Assembly (NCBI GenBank): GCA_023212695.1 | Contig: JALCCG010000049.1 | Span: forward strand, 79,087-102,297 | DNA length: 23,211 nt | Reading direction: 5' to 3' | Source: Sporisorium sorghi | Lineage: Eukaryota; Basidiomycota; Ustilaginomycetes; Ustilaginales; Ustilaginaceae | Shown here: piece by piece, positions 1 to 9,254 of the stretch | How the letters are laid out: every line of letters starts with the position of its first letter | Position numbering within the stretch: position 1 is the stretch's first letter | Made by a program: the position numbers and the translations under genes | Notes under the pieces: generated by a model | Told to the model about the DNA's origin: nothing | Seen by the model: only the letters and a program-made list of their open reading frames with translations | Database searches by the model: none

Positions 1-85
1 TGACGCAGAATTTTTTAATTTTATTTTGCCCGCCCACCCCCCCACCCAGAAAAAACCCGCCTTCCCTCCCTCTCCTCACGCCGAG

Positions 86-129
<44 letters not shown>

Positions 130-592
130 CCAAGCTCGAGTCGAGTCGGCTCTGAGTCGGATTGCACCCTTTCGTCCGCTCTTCCGTTCGGTCGTTCGTT
201 CCTTCGTCACCACCTCATCCTTTCCGCAGCACCAAGCCTCGCGTTCGAGGTATCGGCTTCTCTCCGCTCCTTTCCCACGCCTGGTTATCGTCACATCTTG
301 CCTCTTCGACTCAGCAGCAGCAGCTTGCGAGTCCGCTTCATTCTTGATCACTTCGCGACATCCGCACGCGCTTTCGTCAGTCCGCAGCCTCCTTTCCAAC
401 CGTCGCCGACCTCGACATCGCCTCTCGAGGCATCTATCCTCAGCACTTTCCGCACAGTCAATTCAAACCGTCGCTGCTGCAGTTACTGTCTTACCGATAC
501 CCGGCTCCTCCGACTCCAACCTCCTATGTCGACATCAGCGAGGCGCTCTCGTACAGTAGCGCTCCGCTAAGCCAGCAGGCTCGTCAGCGGAC
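1..592. promoter_or_regulatory. Left-edge intergenic region and presumed 5' leader of the AT-hook/zinc-finger gene
   Basis: This stretch precedes the ATG at 593. It contains C-rich pyrimidine runs, a long homopolymeric A tract and CT-rich sequence typical of fungal promoters and 5' leaders. Open frames across it translate to low-complexity Ser/Pro/Arg-rich sequence with a poly-Lys run from the A tract, so I do not call a gene. No TATA box or transcription start could be fixed. Confidence 0.5.
88..128. repeat. 41-nt uninterrupted poly(A) tract
   Basis: Positions 88-128 are 41 consecutive A residues, about 465 bp upstream of the first gene. Poly(dA:dT) tracts exclude nucleosomes in fungal promoters (established knowledge). 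The tract could also be the tail of a retroposed sequence, but no recognisable retroelement precedes it in the 87 bases available. The exact length is prone to sequencing and assembly error. Confidence 0.9.
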
Positions 593-3358
593 ATGCCGTT
601 GAGGCGACATGTCTCCTCAAATGAGTCCGACCTGCGCTCACGAACACACACGTCGAAATCACGCCGCGCCAACGGTGACCATCCGGCGGTAGCGAGCTCC
701 TCGCATTCCACTCCGTCACGACACCGATCCAGCACCAATGGACACACTGGCCAAGCCAAACTTGGCGATCTCATCTCACCATCTCGCATCTTCCGCAGCG
801 CAAAGGTGACTCAGCGCGTCATTGTATTGCTCGACAGCAGCGAGGATGAGGCACCTTCGCATCCGACGCCATCACAATCACAGCAGCCCGCCGCAGACTA
901 CGACGATCTGGATGACGTGGTGACTCCCGAACTTCCCCCAGCGGATGCCTCGGCACCACCGCTGCCAGATTCTCTCGCGGACTCTTTGGCCACGCCTGAG
1001 CCACCAGCGATAGATCTCACTGCGGATGCAGAGTCAGTCGTCGTCAGCACCGAAGTTCAGCTCAGTCCAGATCATACACCAGAACCTTCCTCTCCACCAG
1101 ATCCGCCACCAGATCCGCCGGCCAATCAACGCCCCCTCTTCAATCCAGAGGACCTCGAAATGCAGCCGCTCTACGACGAACTCAAAGCACTTCTCGAGAC
1201 CGAACAGGCTAGCGACGCAGACGATGATGACGAGGACTACGAGCAGCGTCGTCTGCGCAAGCTCCGTGCCAACGACGCTCTTCTAGCTCAGCTTGGTCTT
1301 GCTAGCACCAGTGGGTCTTCGGTCCCTGCTGCAACCGTAGCGATAGACCCCGAAAACGCACGAGACCAGGACAACGACGAGCAGATGGAGCCAACGCATG
1401 ACACCCCTTCTCGAGGTAGAGGTCGACCCAAAAAACGTGGTCGCTCTGACTCGGCCCACCCCTCAGAAACTGCACAAGAGTTTCGCGCCAGCAGAAAGAA
1501 GAAGAAATACGATCGCAAGGTCAAGTTCGCAGAGGATGGCACCACCAAATCAGCTCCCCTCCCAGGCGAAACGTTCGACCTTGCCTACATCGAGATTCCT
1601 TCGATTCGAAACCGAGCTCGAAACGATTATGTCCACATCAAGGATGTGCCAGATATCCGACCCGAGGACCTGGTCTCATGGAGCGAGGACGAAGAAGAAG
1701 AAGAGGAGGAGGACGTCAACGCCGACGCTGGCGAGCAGGACGAGCTAGATGAAGATGACGGCGTCATACGCTACGATGTCATTGGTCGCGTCATAACCAG
1801 GCGTAAAAGGAAACAGCCCAACATGCTCCCGGACGGTACCGTCTTGACTTCCTGCCATCAATGCAGGCGCAAGACGCCCGGTCTCAAGATGCGATGCGGC
1901 CGACTTAGCTGCACCCTTTCCTACTGCGAACGCTGCATCACCGTCCGTTACGACAACCTGCACTTTGATCCCTTTGCTCCCAACTTTACCTGTCCTAGGT
2001 GTCTCGGCTTCTGCAACTGTTCCATCTGTCTCAGACGCTCAGGCCATGGTGATCTGGTCCACAAGGGCAGAAAGCACGTGGTGGCCTTCTCTGGCCAGCT
2101 CAGAAAGCTCGTAGCCGAAGCGGAACAAGATGGATCCGACAGCGTCAAGCGTGACATTGGCACTCTACTCGCGCGAGCGGCCGCTCAAGACGATGACGCG
2201 TCAACGCCAAAGAGACGCACAGCCAATGGTAGACCTAGTGGCAGAGCGATCAATGACGAGCGCCCCGATGCCGACACGAAGGTCTTCGATCCGCCCAAGC
2301 GGCGCGGACGCCCGCCGAAAAAGCGAGAAGGCGAGCAAGCCTGGACGCCGATCAAGCTCGACCTCGATTTATCAGACCAAGTGGCCGAGGGCGAGGTGTT
2401 CAGTCCACTCGAAGAATACGTGCTGGGCAAACTCTCAGTCGCTCGACGCGTTCTGAAACTGATAGCAGCCAAGCAGGCCACTGCGCCAATGGCTGCTCCG
2501 CCAGTCGATGCTGCTCCGGATGACGCTATGCCGCTCGATGCTGCGTCCAGACCTAAGCTGGTGGTCAAGCTCAGAGTCCCGCCGCGCAAGCTACCACCAA
2601 CCCGGACGTTTGTCGTGGCTGACAGCGTCGTGGAGAAGAAGAGGAAGATGCCAAACTATCACGACTTGGAAAAGGACGTATGGGTACGCAGCGCTGCCGA
2701 TATTAGCACCTCTGAGTCCGAGGCTGGCGATCTGACGGACGGGGACGTCGAGGACGAGGAGGATTCGGACGATGCTCAAGAAGGGGACGATGCGCAAGAA
2801 GGAGAGGACACAGGCGAGATGATGTTCGAGGAAGGGCACACACAGATGTTTGCAGGTTCGCGGATTCAAAGGCATGACACAACGAGTGTTGGCGACAGCA
2901 AGGAGAGCTCGCCGCTCACCAGCCTGAACGATGGATCGAGCGAAAGCTCTGTCGCCCCTTCTCGGCGCCATGCTCAAGCCGACGATGGGTCCCAACGCGC
3001 GGAGAATATCGCAGAGGAGGAGGACGAGAAGGACGAGAAGGACGACGAGGAGGAAGACGACGACGACGACACGTCGACGCAGGCATCGTTCGAAACAGCT
3101 GGTGCGCCATCGTCGCTCGGGATGCCGCAGGACATGCAGCGACTTGCGCTGACTGTGCTCGAGGACGCCGACGGAACCACCAAAGCCGTGCACCCGGACA
3201 TTCTGCGACTCCATGAGCCTCTTGCATTCCCATCATCTTCTGGCTCCGAAGCAGGCGGGCTGGGCGCGTTGCTCGATCCACAGCCGAGTGCAGGGACGCC
3301 CTTGCTGTTCCCAGAGTCTACGTTTGCTGATCTCGATGACGGCATGATTCAGCACTAG
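593..3358 (+). CDS. AT-hook nuclear protein with zf-4CXXC_R1 cysteine-rich domain
   Basis: A single open frame of 921 codons with no evident intron. The centre carries a dense cysteine cluster (Cys421, 424, 435, 440, 445, 448, 467, 470, 474, 476, 479). Its order and spacing fit the zinc-finger domain first described in the R1 repressor of monoamine oxidase A and the CDCA7 family (zf-4CXXC_R1), thought to bind zinc and act in chromatin or transcription. Two AT-hook-like motifs, RGRGRPKKRGR (about 274-284) and KRRGRPPKKR (about 569-578), should contact the DNA minor groove. The rest is low complexity: a Ser/Pro/Asp-rich N-terminus, acidic runs near 360-395 and in the C-terminal third, and basic patches that could act as nuclear localisation signals. 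A nuclear chromatin role is inferred; targets are unknown. The first ATG of the frame is used, but ATGs close by are possible. Confidence 0.85.
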   Translation: MPLRRHVSSNESDLRSRTHTSKSRRANGDHPAVASSSHSTPSRHRSSTNGHTGQAKLGDLISPSRIFRSAKVTQRVIVLLDSSEDEAPSHPTPSQSQQPAADYDDLDDVVTPELPPADASAPPLPDSLADSLATPEPPAIDLTADAESVVVSTEVQLSPDHTPEPSSPPDPPPDPPANQRPLFNPEDLEMQPLYDELKALLETEQASDADDDDEDYEQRRLRKLRANDALLAQLGLASTSGSSVPAATVAIDPENARDQDNDEQMEPTHDTPSRGRGRPKKRGRSDSAHPSETAQEFRASRKKKKYDRKVKFAEDGTTKSAPLPGETFDLAYIEIPSIRNRARNDYVHIKDVPDIRPEDLVSWSEDEEEEEEEDVNADAGEQDELDEDDGVIRYDVIGRVITRRKRKQPNMLPDGTVLTSCHQCRRKTPGLKMRCGRLSCTLSYCERCITVRYDNLHFDPFAPNFTCPRCLGFCNCSICLRRSGHGDLVHKGRKHVVAFSGQLRKLVAEAEQDGSDSVKRDIGTLLARAAAQDDDASTPKRRTANGRPSGRAINDERPDADTKVFDPPKRRGRPPKKREGEQAWTPIKLDLDLSDQVAEGEVFSPLEEYVLGKLSVARRVLKLIAAKQATAPMAAPPVDAAPDDAMPLDAASRPKLVVKLRVPPRKLPPTRTFVVADSVVEKKRKMPNYHDLEKDVWVRSAADISTSESEAGDLTDGDVEDEEDSDDAQEGDDAQEGEDTGEMMFEEGHTQMFAGSRIQRHDTTSVGDSKESSPLTSLNDGSSESSVAPSRRHAQADDGSQRAENIAEEEDEKDEKDDEEEDDDDDTSTQASFETAGAPSSLGMPQDMQRLALTVLEDADGTTKAVHPDILRLHEPLAFPSSSGSEAGGLGALLDPQPSAGTPLLFPESTFADLDDGMIQH

Positions 3359-3656
3359 GCCTCTATAACTCATTGCAATTGAATTGACTCGATCGCAAGA
3401 TGGCGCAAGTTCGTTTTCTAACAAGTCACCTTCACGCGCTCTGTCGGTGGTTGGACTGGCTGAGCCTTCATGCCACGCATTCGCTCATGCATCGAAGGCA
3501 CGGTCTGTATAACTTACATACTCATACCAGAGAGAAAATTGATTTGATTACTTCCGTCGGGCGTGTGTGTCTGCACCGTGAGAGTTTTGCACGGTGGAGA
3601 GGTACACACCTATACTAGATTGAGCGTGCTTGAAGGGAGATGAGGTCAAGACTCGC
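3359..3656. other. Convergent intergenic spacer
   Basis: About 300 bp separates the TAG of the AT-hook gene from the stop of the oppositely oriented MAPEG gene, so it should hold both 3' ends. It is AT-richer than the flanking coding sequence. No gene or structured element was recognised. Confidence 0.6.
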
Positions 3657-4244
3657 TCACTTGAAGCCGAGGAAGGACTTGAGGGGCTCCCAACCGAGGT
3701 TGAGGTTGTAGAGACCAGCACCAATGGTGACGGCGAGGGTGACGACGGCGCCGATGGGACGGCCGATGGCAGCGGCGTTTTCGGCCTGGATGCCGAGGCT
3801 GGCGTGGGCGACACGGGCAGCGAACAAGGTGGTGTAGGCGGCGTGGACGAGCGAGGTGGGCGCACCGTTCAATTCAGCGAGGAAGATGAGGAAGAAGGCA
3901 AAGGGAGCGGATTCGGTAAAGTTGCCGTGGGCACGAACAGCACGCTGAAGCTTGGCGAGCTCGGCGGGGTTGTTGACCTTCTTGTCACCGGGACCGTGCT
4001 GCAGCTTGTCCGACTCGCCCGAGCCGAGGTAGACGTTGGTGTTGAGTCGGTTGACAATGACGTTGGTCGACAGGTACGAGTAGTAACCCGCAAAGAGGGC
4101 CGAGTGCGCCAGAGAGGCCTGCAAAGGAAAGAATCGAACAACGATGGGAAGAAGAACAAGGAGGTGAGTTTGTCGATGCCATTTGAACAAGATCACGGCG
4201 GGCGCGCACAAGCGACTTACAGGGCTGAGAACGAAGAGAGGCAT
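3657..4244 (-). CDS. MAPEG-family integral membrane protein (two exons)
   Basis: Exon 1 is 4221-4244 (MPLFVLSP) and exon 2 is 3657-4118. They are separated by a 102-nt intron (4119-4220) with GTAAGT donor and TTTGCAG acceptor, and splicing keeps frame to give 161 residues. The central signature RAHGNFTESAPFAFF (about 70-84) is the family's Arg/Gly-Asn/Glu-Pro motif. It is flanked by hydrophobic segments near 10-25, 80-92, 97-115 and 128-148, consistent with a four-helix membrane protein. The family (membrane-associated proteins in eicosanoid and glutathione metabolism) includes glutathione-dependent transferases and peroxidases; this copy resembles the bacterial YecN-like branch. Substrate and membrane location are not visible. 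An upstream in-frame ATG would require reading through the intron, so the start at 4244 is preferred. Confidence 0.88.
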   Translation of the reverse strand: MPLFVLSPVSRLCAPAVILFKWHRQTHLLVLLPIVVRFFPLQASLAHSALFAGYYSYLSTNVIVNRLNTNVYLGSGESDKLQHGPGDKKVNNPAELAKLQRAVRAHGNFTESAPFAFFLIFLAELNGAPTSLVHAAYTTLFAARVAHASLGIQAENAAAIGRPIGAVVTLAVTIGAGLYNLNLGWEPLKSFLGFK

Positions 4245-5005
4245 TGTGGATGGAAAAGTTGTTGATGAATCAAAGGATGATACTGCAGATGTGATGATGG
4301 TAGCAAAGTCAGAAGAATGGTACACGACCGCGAAATGAGTTCTCTACCACTGACTCCATCACGACATGAGCTCTCTCTCGCTCTTCCGCTCGATTCACAG
4401 ACGACGACAAAGTGACTCTCTATGACGAAGCTCTTCGTTCCAGCAGCATCCTGCGCGGGCCAAACACGAAAAAAAGGAAGCTTGGAGAGACTGAGTGGAG
4501 GTTGAGAGGCCAAAAAATGCACGTGCCATTCAGACTAAGTTCACCACTGACTCAATCGCACGATAGAACGAGCAAGCCCTTTTCTCCCCCTGAAATTCCA
4601 TCAAAAGAGGGGGCGACGAATTTCGAGCCGATTTCACTAGAATTTTGGTGGTTGCAGACCGCAACATCCGTCAGCAAGCAGAGAGAGAGGCGTAGAAGCA
4701 GCGTGAACTCGAATTGCCTTTTGTGGCTCTGAGACAACGCGACCCACAGGTTGCCGAGCAGTGTTCTGACCCTCTGGCGTTGCGTGGCGCGGCTTTGGAA
4801 TCCCGCGCTGCAGCAGCAAAGCACACACTTCTCGAAAAAGTGACAGAGAGGGCTGTGCGCCAAATTTCCAGCTGTGCAGTCGCTACTGCCGCTGCTGCTG
4901 CTGCTCCTCCTCCTCCTCATCCTCGTCACCATTGTCTCCTTTGTTCCTGACAACCACCATCGCAGGTCCACCTTGTCATCGTCAAAACCTACAAGAAACA
5001 ACATT
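4245..5005. promoter_or_regulatory. Divergent promoter region between the MAPEG and R-SNARE genes
   Basis: This 760-bp spacer separates two divergently transcribed genes. It contains a CTG/CTC-type imperfect repeat around 4885-4925, probably in the 5' leader of the SNARE gene. Open frames across it are low complexity and not recognisable as proteins. Confidence 0.5.
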
Positions 5006-5927
5006 ATGTCTGCACAGAACGACAGCCGATACGACCCTTACATTCCTTCGGGAAATGCCAGCTCCGATCCCTCGGGCGGCGGAGCCAACTTCTCCAACTC
5101 CAAGACGGCTCGTATCCACTCGGAGATTGACAACACCATCTCGATCATGCGCGACAACATCAACAAGGGTGAGCTCGTCCCGTCTTGACACGAGCAAGTA
5201 TCCGTCTATCGGGCAAAAAGCTGACTCTTGATCTGTTTCGATCCATTCGATCCTCTGCAACCTGAATCGCGATGACCTCCAGTCAACGAGCGTGGCGAGA
5301 ACCTCAACAGCCTTCAGGACAAGACTGGTACGTTGAGAAGCATAGCAGGCTGCAGTCAATCGTGAATCAGCGCTGCCATTGGAAGAGTCGAGCAAAACGA
5401 GGCAGTACTGACATTCTTTGGCCAATCCTTGACTTGGTTGCGAACGTAGATAACCTCGCCGTATCCGCTCAGGGATTCCGACGAGGCGCCAACCGCGTAC
5501 GCAAACAGATGTGGTGGAAGGACATGAAGATGCGAAGTAAGTCTTGTCTGCAGACACGCTCGCCCATTGCTATCAAAGGACACTTGCTGACCGCAATCAC
5601 GCATCATCTGGTCATGCCCAATCAACCCAACTCGGTCTCCACCTGCAACAGTCATCATTGGCAGTAAGTATCGGCGTCCAAGCCCAGAATGCTGCGCTTG
5701 CAACCATGGAATGGACGCTAACCCACGCCCACACGTCGCATCTACCTTCTCTTTGCTCCACCTTGGCAGTCGGTATCGTCATCCTTCTCTGCGTTATCAT
5801 CAGTAAGTACAATCGCATTGCTAAAGAAACTTGCGCAATTTGGATGCGCGATTTGAATACGATCGCTGACTCGCAGAGCTTACAAATGGCTCTTGTCACT
5901 ACAGTCCCCATCGTCGTCAAGCACTGA
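5006..5927 (+). CDS. R-SNARE, synaptobrevin/Snc-type v-SNARE (six exons)
   Basis: The exons that rebuild a complete v-SNARE are 5006-5168, 5283-5327, 5450-5536, 5652-5663, 5770-5802 and 5905-5927. Introns are 102-122 nt with GT donors (mostly GTAAGT or GTGAGC) and CAG or TAG acceptors. The 363 spliced bases encode 120 residues. A short polar N-terminus is followed by the SNARE motif (about 34-95) with the zero-layer arginine at about Arg58 ([10 protein letters not shown]). A basic juxtamembrane stretch containing MWWKDMKMR leads to one C-terminal membrane anchor (about 99-118) ending PIVVKH. This matches exocytic/endosomal synaptobrevins such as yeast Snc1/2, which sit on secretory vesicles and pair with plasma-membrane Sso and Sec9-type SNAREs. 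A longer reading at the last acceptor (5880) is possible but would destroy the family's usual short tail. Confidence 0.9.
5652..5663 (+). other. 12-nt microexon in the R-SNARE gene
   Basis: These twelve bases are bounded by a CAACAG acceptor and a GTAAGT donor. Both flanking junctions are phase 1, so inclusion adds four residues (completing I-I-I-G) to the start of the membrane anchor, and skipping leaves the frame intact. With it the hydrophobic anchor is about 20 residues; without it about 16, short for a bilayer span. Inclusion is therefore the likelier default. Confidence 0.75.
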
Positions 5928-6560
5928 GTGCGTTCACAAAACGACACGCCGATCTAGCCTCGACCGTGACCGAATGGCTCGTGCCTGTATGCTGCTTGCT
6001 TCTGTACAATACCCCTTATGACGACGACTACGTCTTTGCAACGCATCCTCTTATGATTGACAGCTCGATCGGCTTTGGACCGTACAAGGCTGTGGCCATG
6101 TTAGCCCCTCTCTATTCAGCAAGGGTGTCTCGGTGTCGTCCCGACTTGGTGTGCTTCTCCGGTCCAACTTCGCTCGGTCCCCTCCCCTTCTGCGATGTAC
6201 TGTTGAGCTTCTGGCCAGCTCTGACACCAGCTTTGCATGAAGGACGCTGCCCTCGTCGGATCTTGTCAAGGGTCGGTCGGTCAGTTGAGGCGAGCTTTTG
6301 AGTTCCGAAATCCGAATTCAGTCCATTCCAGCTGAAGACGATTTTGGGCGCAGCTGCGCCTTTCGATTTCCTGATTACGCGATGCCGCATCGAAAATGTC
6401 ACTTTGTCCACTGGTTTGCTTTCTTCTGAAACACCTCCTTTGATTCAACGACACCCACCATCAACCACCATCATTCACGTCACCGCTAACGGACCTCTCC
6501 TGTGTCCCTCAAAACAGCCATCAGCTCTCTTGGCTCACCGAGCTGCTGCCTCCCGTCACG
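5928..6560. promoter_or_regulatory. Intergenic region and 5' leader of ferrochelatase
   Basis: This 633-bp tandem-gene spacer holds the 3' end of the SNARE transcript and the ferrochelatase promoter. The last 150 bases are pyrimidine-rich, as expected of a fungal 5' leader. No further gene was recognised. Confidence 0.5.
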
Positions 6561-7847
6561 ATGATCTCGAGCTCTTCAAGGACCATGTTGGCCGCTTCGA
6601 GCCGATCACGGCTGGCACTCGATGCTACCGTCGCAGCTCAGCTCGCTCGAACCAAGCCGCTGCGACGCACACTCGCCACTGTAGCCAAAAACTCAAACAA
6701 GCCACCCACTGGTGTCCTGCTCATGAACATGGGCGGCCCTTCCACATCGACGCACGAAGAGGTGGGCGACTTTCTCTCGCGCCTCTTTCACGATCGCGAG
6801 CTCATCCAGCTTCCTTTCCAGTCGCGTCTTGCTCCTCTCATCGCACGCAGGAGAACGCCCAAGATCGTCGATCAGTACGAAAAGATCGGCGGTGGATCGC
6901 CCATCTTGCGCTGGACCAGGACGCAGGGCCAGGCCATGACCGAGTTGCTCGACGAGCTTCACCCCGAGACCGCACCACACAAGGTCTACGTCGCTTTCCG
7001 ATACGCACGACCTTTGACCGAAGAGGCGCTCGACGAGATGGCCGAGGACGGCGTTACACGCGCGGTCGGTTTCACCCAGTATCCTCAGTACAGCTGCAGC
7101 ACCACCGGCAGCAACCTCAACGAGCTCTACCGCGAGATTCAGAGGCGCAAGGAGCGCGGTGCGCCAGAGGGCAACATCTCGTGGTCGCTTATCGACCGAT
7201 GGCCCACTCATCCTCTGCTCGTAGAAGCCTTCACCAACCGCATTCAAGCCGTGCTCGACACGTACCCGCAGGAGAAGCGCAACAAGGTGCCCATCATGTT
7301 CAGCGCCCACTCGCTTCCCATGCAGATCGTTTCGGGCCGCGGCGATCCTTACCCTGCCGAGGTGGCTGCTACCGTCGCTGCCGTCATGACACGCTTGAAG
7401 TGGAGCAACCCGTACCGAGTCACGTGGCAGTCGCAGGTGGGACCGGCCGCTTGGCTTGGTCCACAGACGAGCGACACGATCAAAGGCTGGGCCAAGCAGG
7501 GTCACAGGGACGCCATCGTCGTGCCCATCGCCTTCACCAGCGACCACATCGAGACGCTGTACGAGATCGACATTGAACTGCAGGAGGAGGCCGAGGAGCA
7601 CGGCATCACACTCAAGCGCGCCGAATCGCTCAACGACGAGCCCACGTTCATCCGCGCCATGGCCGAGATCTGTGCTTCGCATCTGTCGGCCGTCGAGGGC
7701 ACGCCCAGCCGAATCGCAGACGAGAGGCGCGGAGAGGATGTGTGGAGCCAGGGATACACGAGCAAGCAGATGCTGCTGCGCTGTCCCGGTTGCGTCAATG
7801 CCGTGTGCGGTGAGCAAAAGGCTTTCTTCGGCCGCACCTCGCAGTAG
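6561..7847 (+). CDS. HEM15: Ferrochelatase, mitochondrial, [2Fe-2S] type
   Basis: A single exon of 428 codons. It inserts ferrous iron into protoporphyrin IX, the last step of haem synthesis, at the matrix face of the inner mitochondrial membrane. Residues 1-45 are rich in Ser, Ala and Arg with almost no acidic residues, as in a mitochondrial presequence. The mature part opens TGVLLMNMGGPST (about 50). Catalytic His250 lies in FSAHSLPM, followed by RGDPYPAE, and the conserved Glu331 is in SDHIETLYE. Cys179 (QYSCSTTGSNLNELY) and Cys408, Cys411 and Cys416 (CPGCVNAVC) match the four ligands of the [2Fe-2S] cluster of animal and fission-yeast ferrochelatase, which baker's yeast lacks. Length and motifs are complete. 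The second Met (residue 9) is an alternative start within the presequence. Confidence 0.97.
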   Translation: MISSSSRTMLAASSRSRLALDATVAAQLARTKPLRRTLATVAKNSNKPPTGVLLMNMGGPSTSTHEEVGDFLSRLFHDRELIQLPFQSRLAPLIARRRTPKIVDQYEKIGGGSPILRWTRTQGQAMTELLDELHPETAPHKVYVAFRYARPLTEEALDEMAEDGVTRAVGFTQYPQYSCSTTGSNLNELYREIQRRKERGAPEGNISWSLIDRWPTHPLLVEAFTNRIQAVLDTYPQEKRNKVPIMFSAHSLPMQIVSGRGDPYPAEVAATVAAVMTRLKWSNPYRVTWQSQVGPAAWLGPQTSDTIKGWAKQGHRDAIVVPIAFTSDHIETLYEIDIELQEEAEEHGITLKRAESLNDEPTFIRAMAEICASHLSAVEGTPSRIADERRGEDVWSQGYTSKQMLLRCPGCVNAVCGEQKAFFGRTSQ

Positions 7848-7994
7848 GTTACCGACAAAAGTGTTGTTGAACCTCCCACCTTTCAGAGAAAAAAGAGACT
7901 CAAAACCAGCTTGCGGGACTGTGTGCATCTTGACGAAAAAGAGACTTGAAACCCATGATTGTATTAAGCATTGCTGTGACGGAAGCGTGCACTC

Positions 7995-8614
7995 TTAGAC
8001 CGTGTCATCGTCGTACACAAAGCGGCTGTCTTTGGGAGAGAGAGGCGCGCGTTTGACGTAGGCATCGTTATCCGGCGGTCTCTGGAGCTGTTTGCAGCTG
8101 GCGAGCATGCTTTGGAGAGTGAGGAGCACCGAGCTGATGGTGAGCACGGGCGACCATTCGTTGCCCAGGATGGATGCGCAAATGTGACCGTTGCTGTACA
8201 CGTGCGGATGCTGCGTTGTCAGGAGGTCCAAGCAATGAAGATGTTAGCATTCGTGTTGCATGTATGAGTGCCCGGCCTTGCAATCGGAGGACTTACTATG
8301 GGTGCTTGGAAGCCGTCTGTGGTGATAAAGACCACCTCAGGGCTCTCCATTGGGTAGTTGTCGGAGAAGCGGAAGCGAAGGCCGAACTTTTGGTCTTGGT
8401 AGAGGCTGTTTCCTAGCACTTGTATGGAGAACTGCCATTCTTGCAAGTCATCGGCCTTGATGATCACACATCCCTCTGGCGCGCCCTTGACTCTGATCTC
8501 GGAGCTATCGACACAGAAGCGGGAACCAACATGTCAGACAATCGAGCATCAAGAGGGTTAAGTGCAAGGCGGGACTTACAGCTCCTTCTGGAGACGCTTC
8601 GTAGCGATCCTCAT
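7995..8614 (-). CDS. UBE2W-like ubiquitin-conjugating enzyme E2 (three exons)
   Basis: Exons are 8580-8614, 8297-8504 and 7995-8210, with introns of 75 and 86 nt (GTAAGT donors, TAG and CAG acceptors). The 152-residue product is close to the 151 of human UBE2W. It begins [12 protein letters not shown], the E2 helix 1. The active site reads [15 protein letters not shown] with catalytic Cys92. The His-Pro-His in place of the usual His-Pro-Asn is a hallmark of UBE2W, the E2 that adds ubiquitin to protein N-terminal amines. The tail ends DDDTV, resembling the flexible UBE2W C-terminus (HDDTC). It should take activated ubiquitin from E1 and work with E3 ligases in cytosol or nucleus. Its 3' end converges on ferrochelatase 147 bp away; its promoter faces the HECT ligase gene. 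Confidence 0.93.
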
Positions 8615-9254
8615 TGTGTCGGAAGGCAGCACCTGAGCACCTGGCCAAGCGCTTCGAGTGCCGCTTCGTGTGTGTGTGTGTGTGTGTGTGTGATTAGAGT
8701 GCGATAGGTATGAGAACTGGTTGGTGGATTTGGAGCGGAATGAGCTTCTCTTGTCTTGTGGGGAAAGCGCAACTCGACTGAGCCTCGAGAGTCGTGAATT
8801 TTGTGCATTTCGAAAAGAGACACCTTGAAAGCTGAGTTTCAATCACCAATTTTTACGCGGAGGATCCGCCGATACCACAGATCGGGTTCTCGAGAATCGG
8901 TTTCCGATTGAGCTTTTTTGGTCGGCTCTTCCGCTCTCCACTTTTGTATGGCTTTTGTGTTGGATTCGCCTTTTGCTCTTTCGCAACCAACACTGACGAA
9001 CCTCTGCACTCGACCATTCTCCTTAAGCATCACTCGCGACGCTTGACTCAGCAGCAAAGGACTGCTCAAAGCTCAGTCGACGCATTCATCGATCACCTTG
9101 GACTGGACACTGAAAGCGGTACGCTTGGCTTAGCTCTGCGCTACTTTCTATATCCGCATCGACGAGCTCTCTATTCCCATCGAACTGGCATCGACGTCGC
9201 ATCTACAAGGTCACCACACTGCAGCGCAGCTCAGATTGAGCGCTTTGTGCAGCC
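8615..9254. promoter_or_regulatory. Bidirectional promoter region between E2 and HECT E3 genes
   Basis: This 640-bp spacer separates the two divergent start codons and must carry both promoters. A (GT)n microsatellite lies near the E2 start. A possible 5'-leader intron of the E3 gene (GT at 9119, AG at 9252) would end three bases before its ATG. An in-frame TGA at 9237 and the absence of an ATG upstream argue against coding extension of the E3. No specific factor site was recognised. Confidence 0.55.
8668..8692. repeat. (GT)n dinucleotide microsatellite
   Basis: Twenty-five bases of uninterrupted GT repeat lie about 54 bp upstream of the E2 start codon, so they are probably in its 5' leader or core promoter (as CA repeats on the minus strand). 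Repeat length is likely to vary between strains. Confidence 0.95.

Noticed and set aside
26..559. 177-codon frame at the left edge
   Set aside because: Low-complexity translation with a poly-Lys run from the A tract; no domain, and the region fits a promoter/leader.
6693..7928. 411-codon open frame on the minus strand opposite ferrochelatase
   Set aside because: The same antisense effect; ferrochelatase is unmistakable on the plus strand.
8908..9252. Upstream extension of the HECT protein through an intron from 9119 to 9252
   Set aside because: The splice would join frames (G|CC ATG), but the upstream frame has no ATG before a stop at 8833 and its translation shows no Tom1-like sequence, so at most it is a 5'-leader intron.
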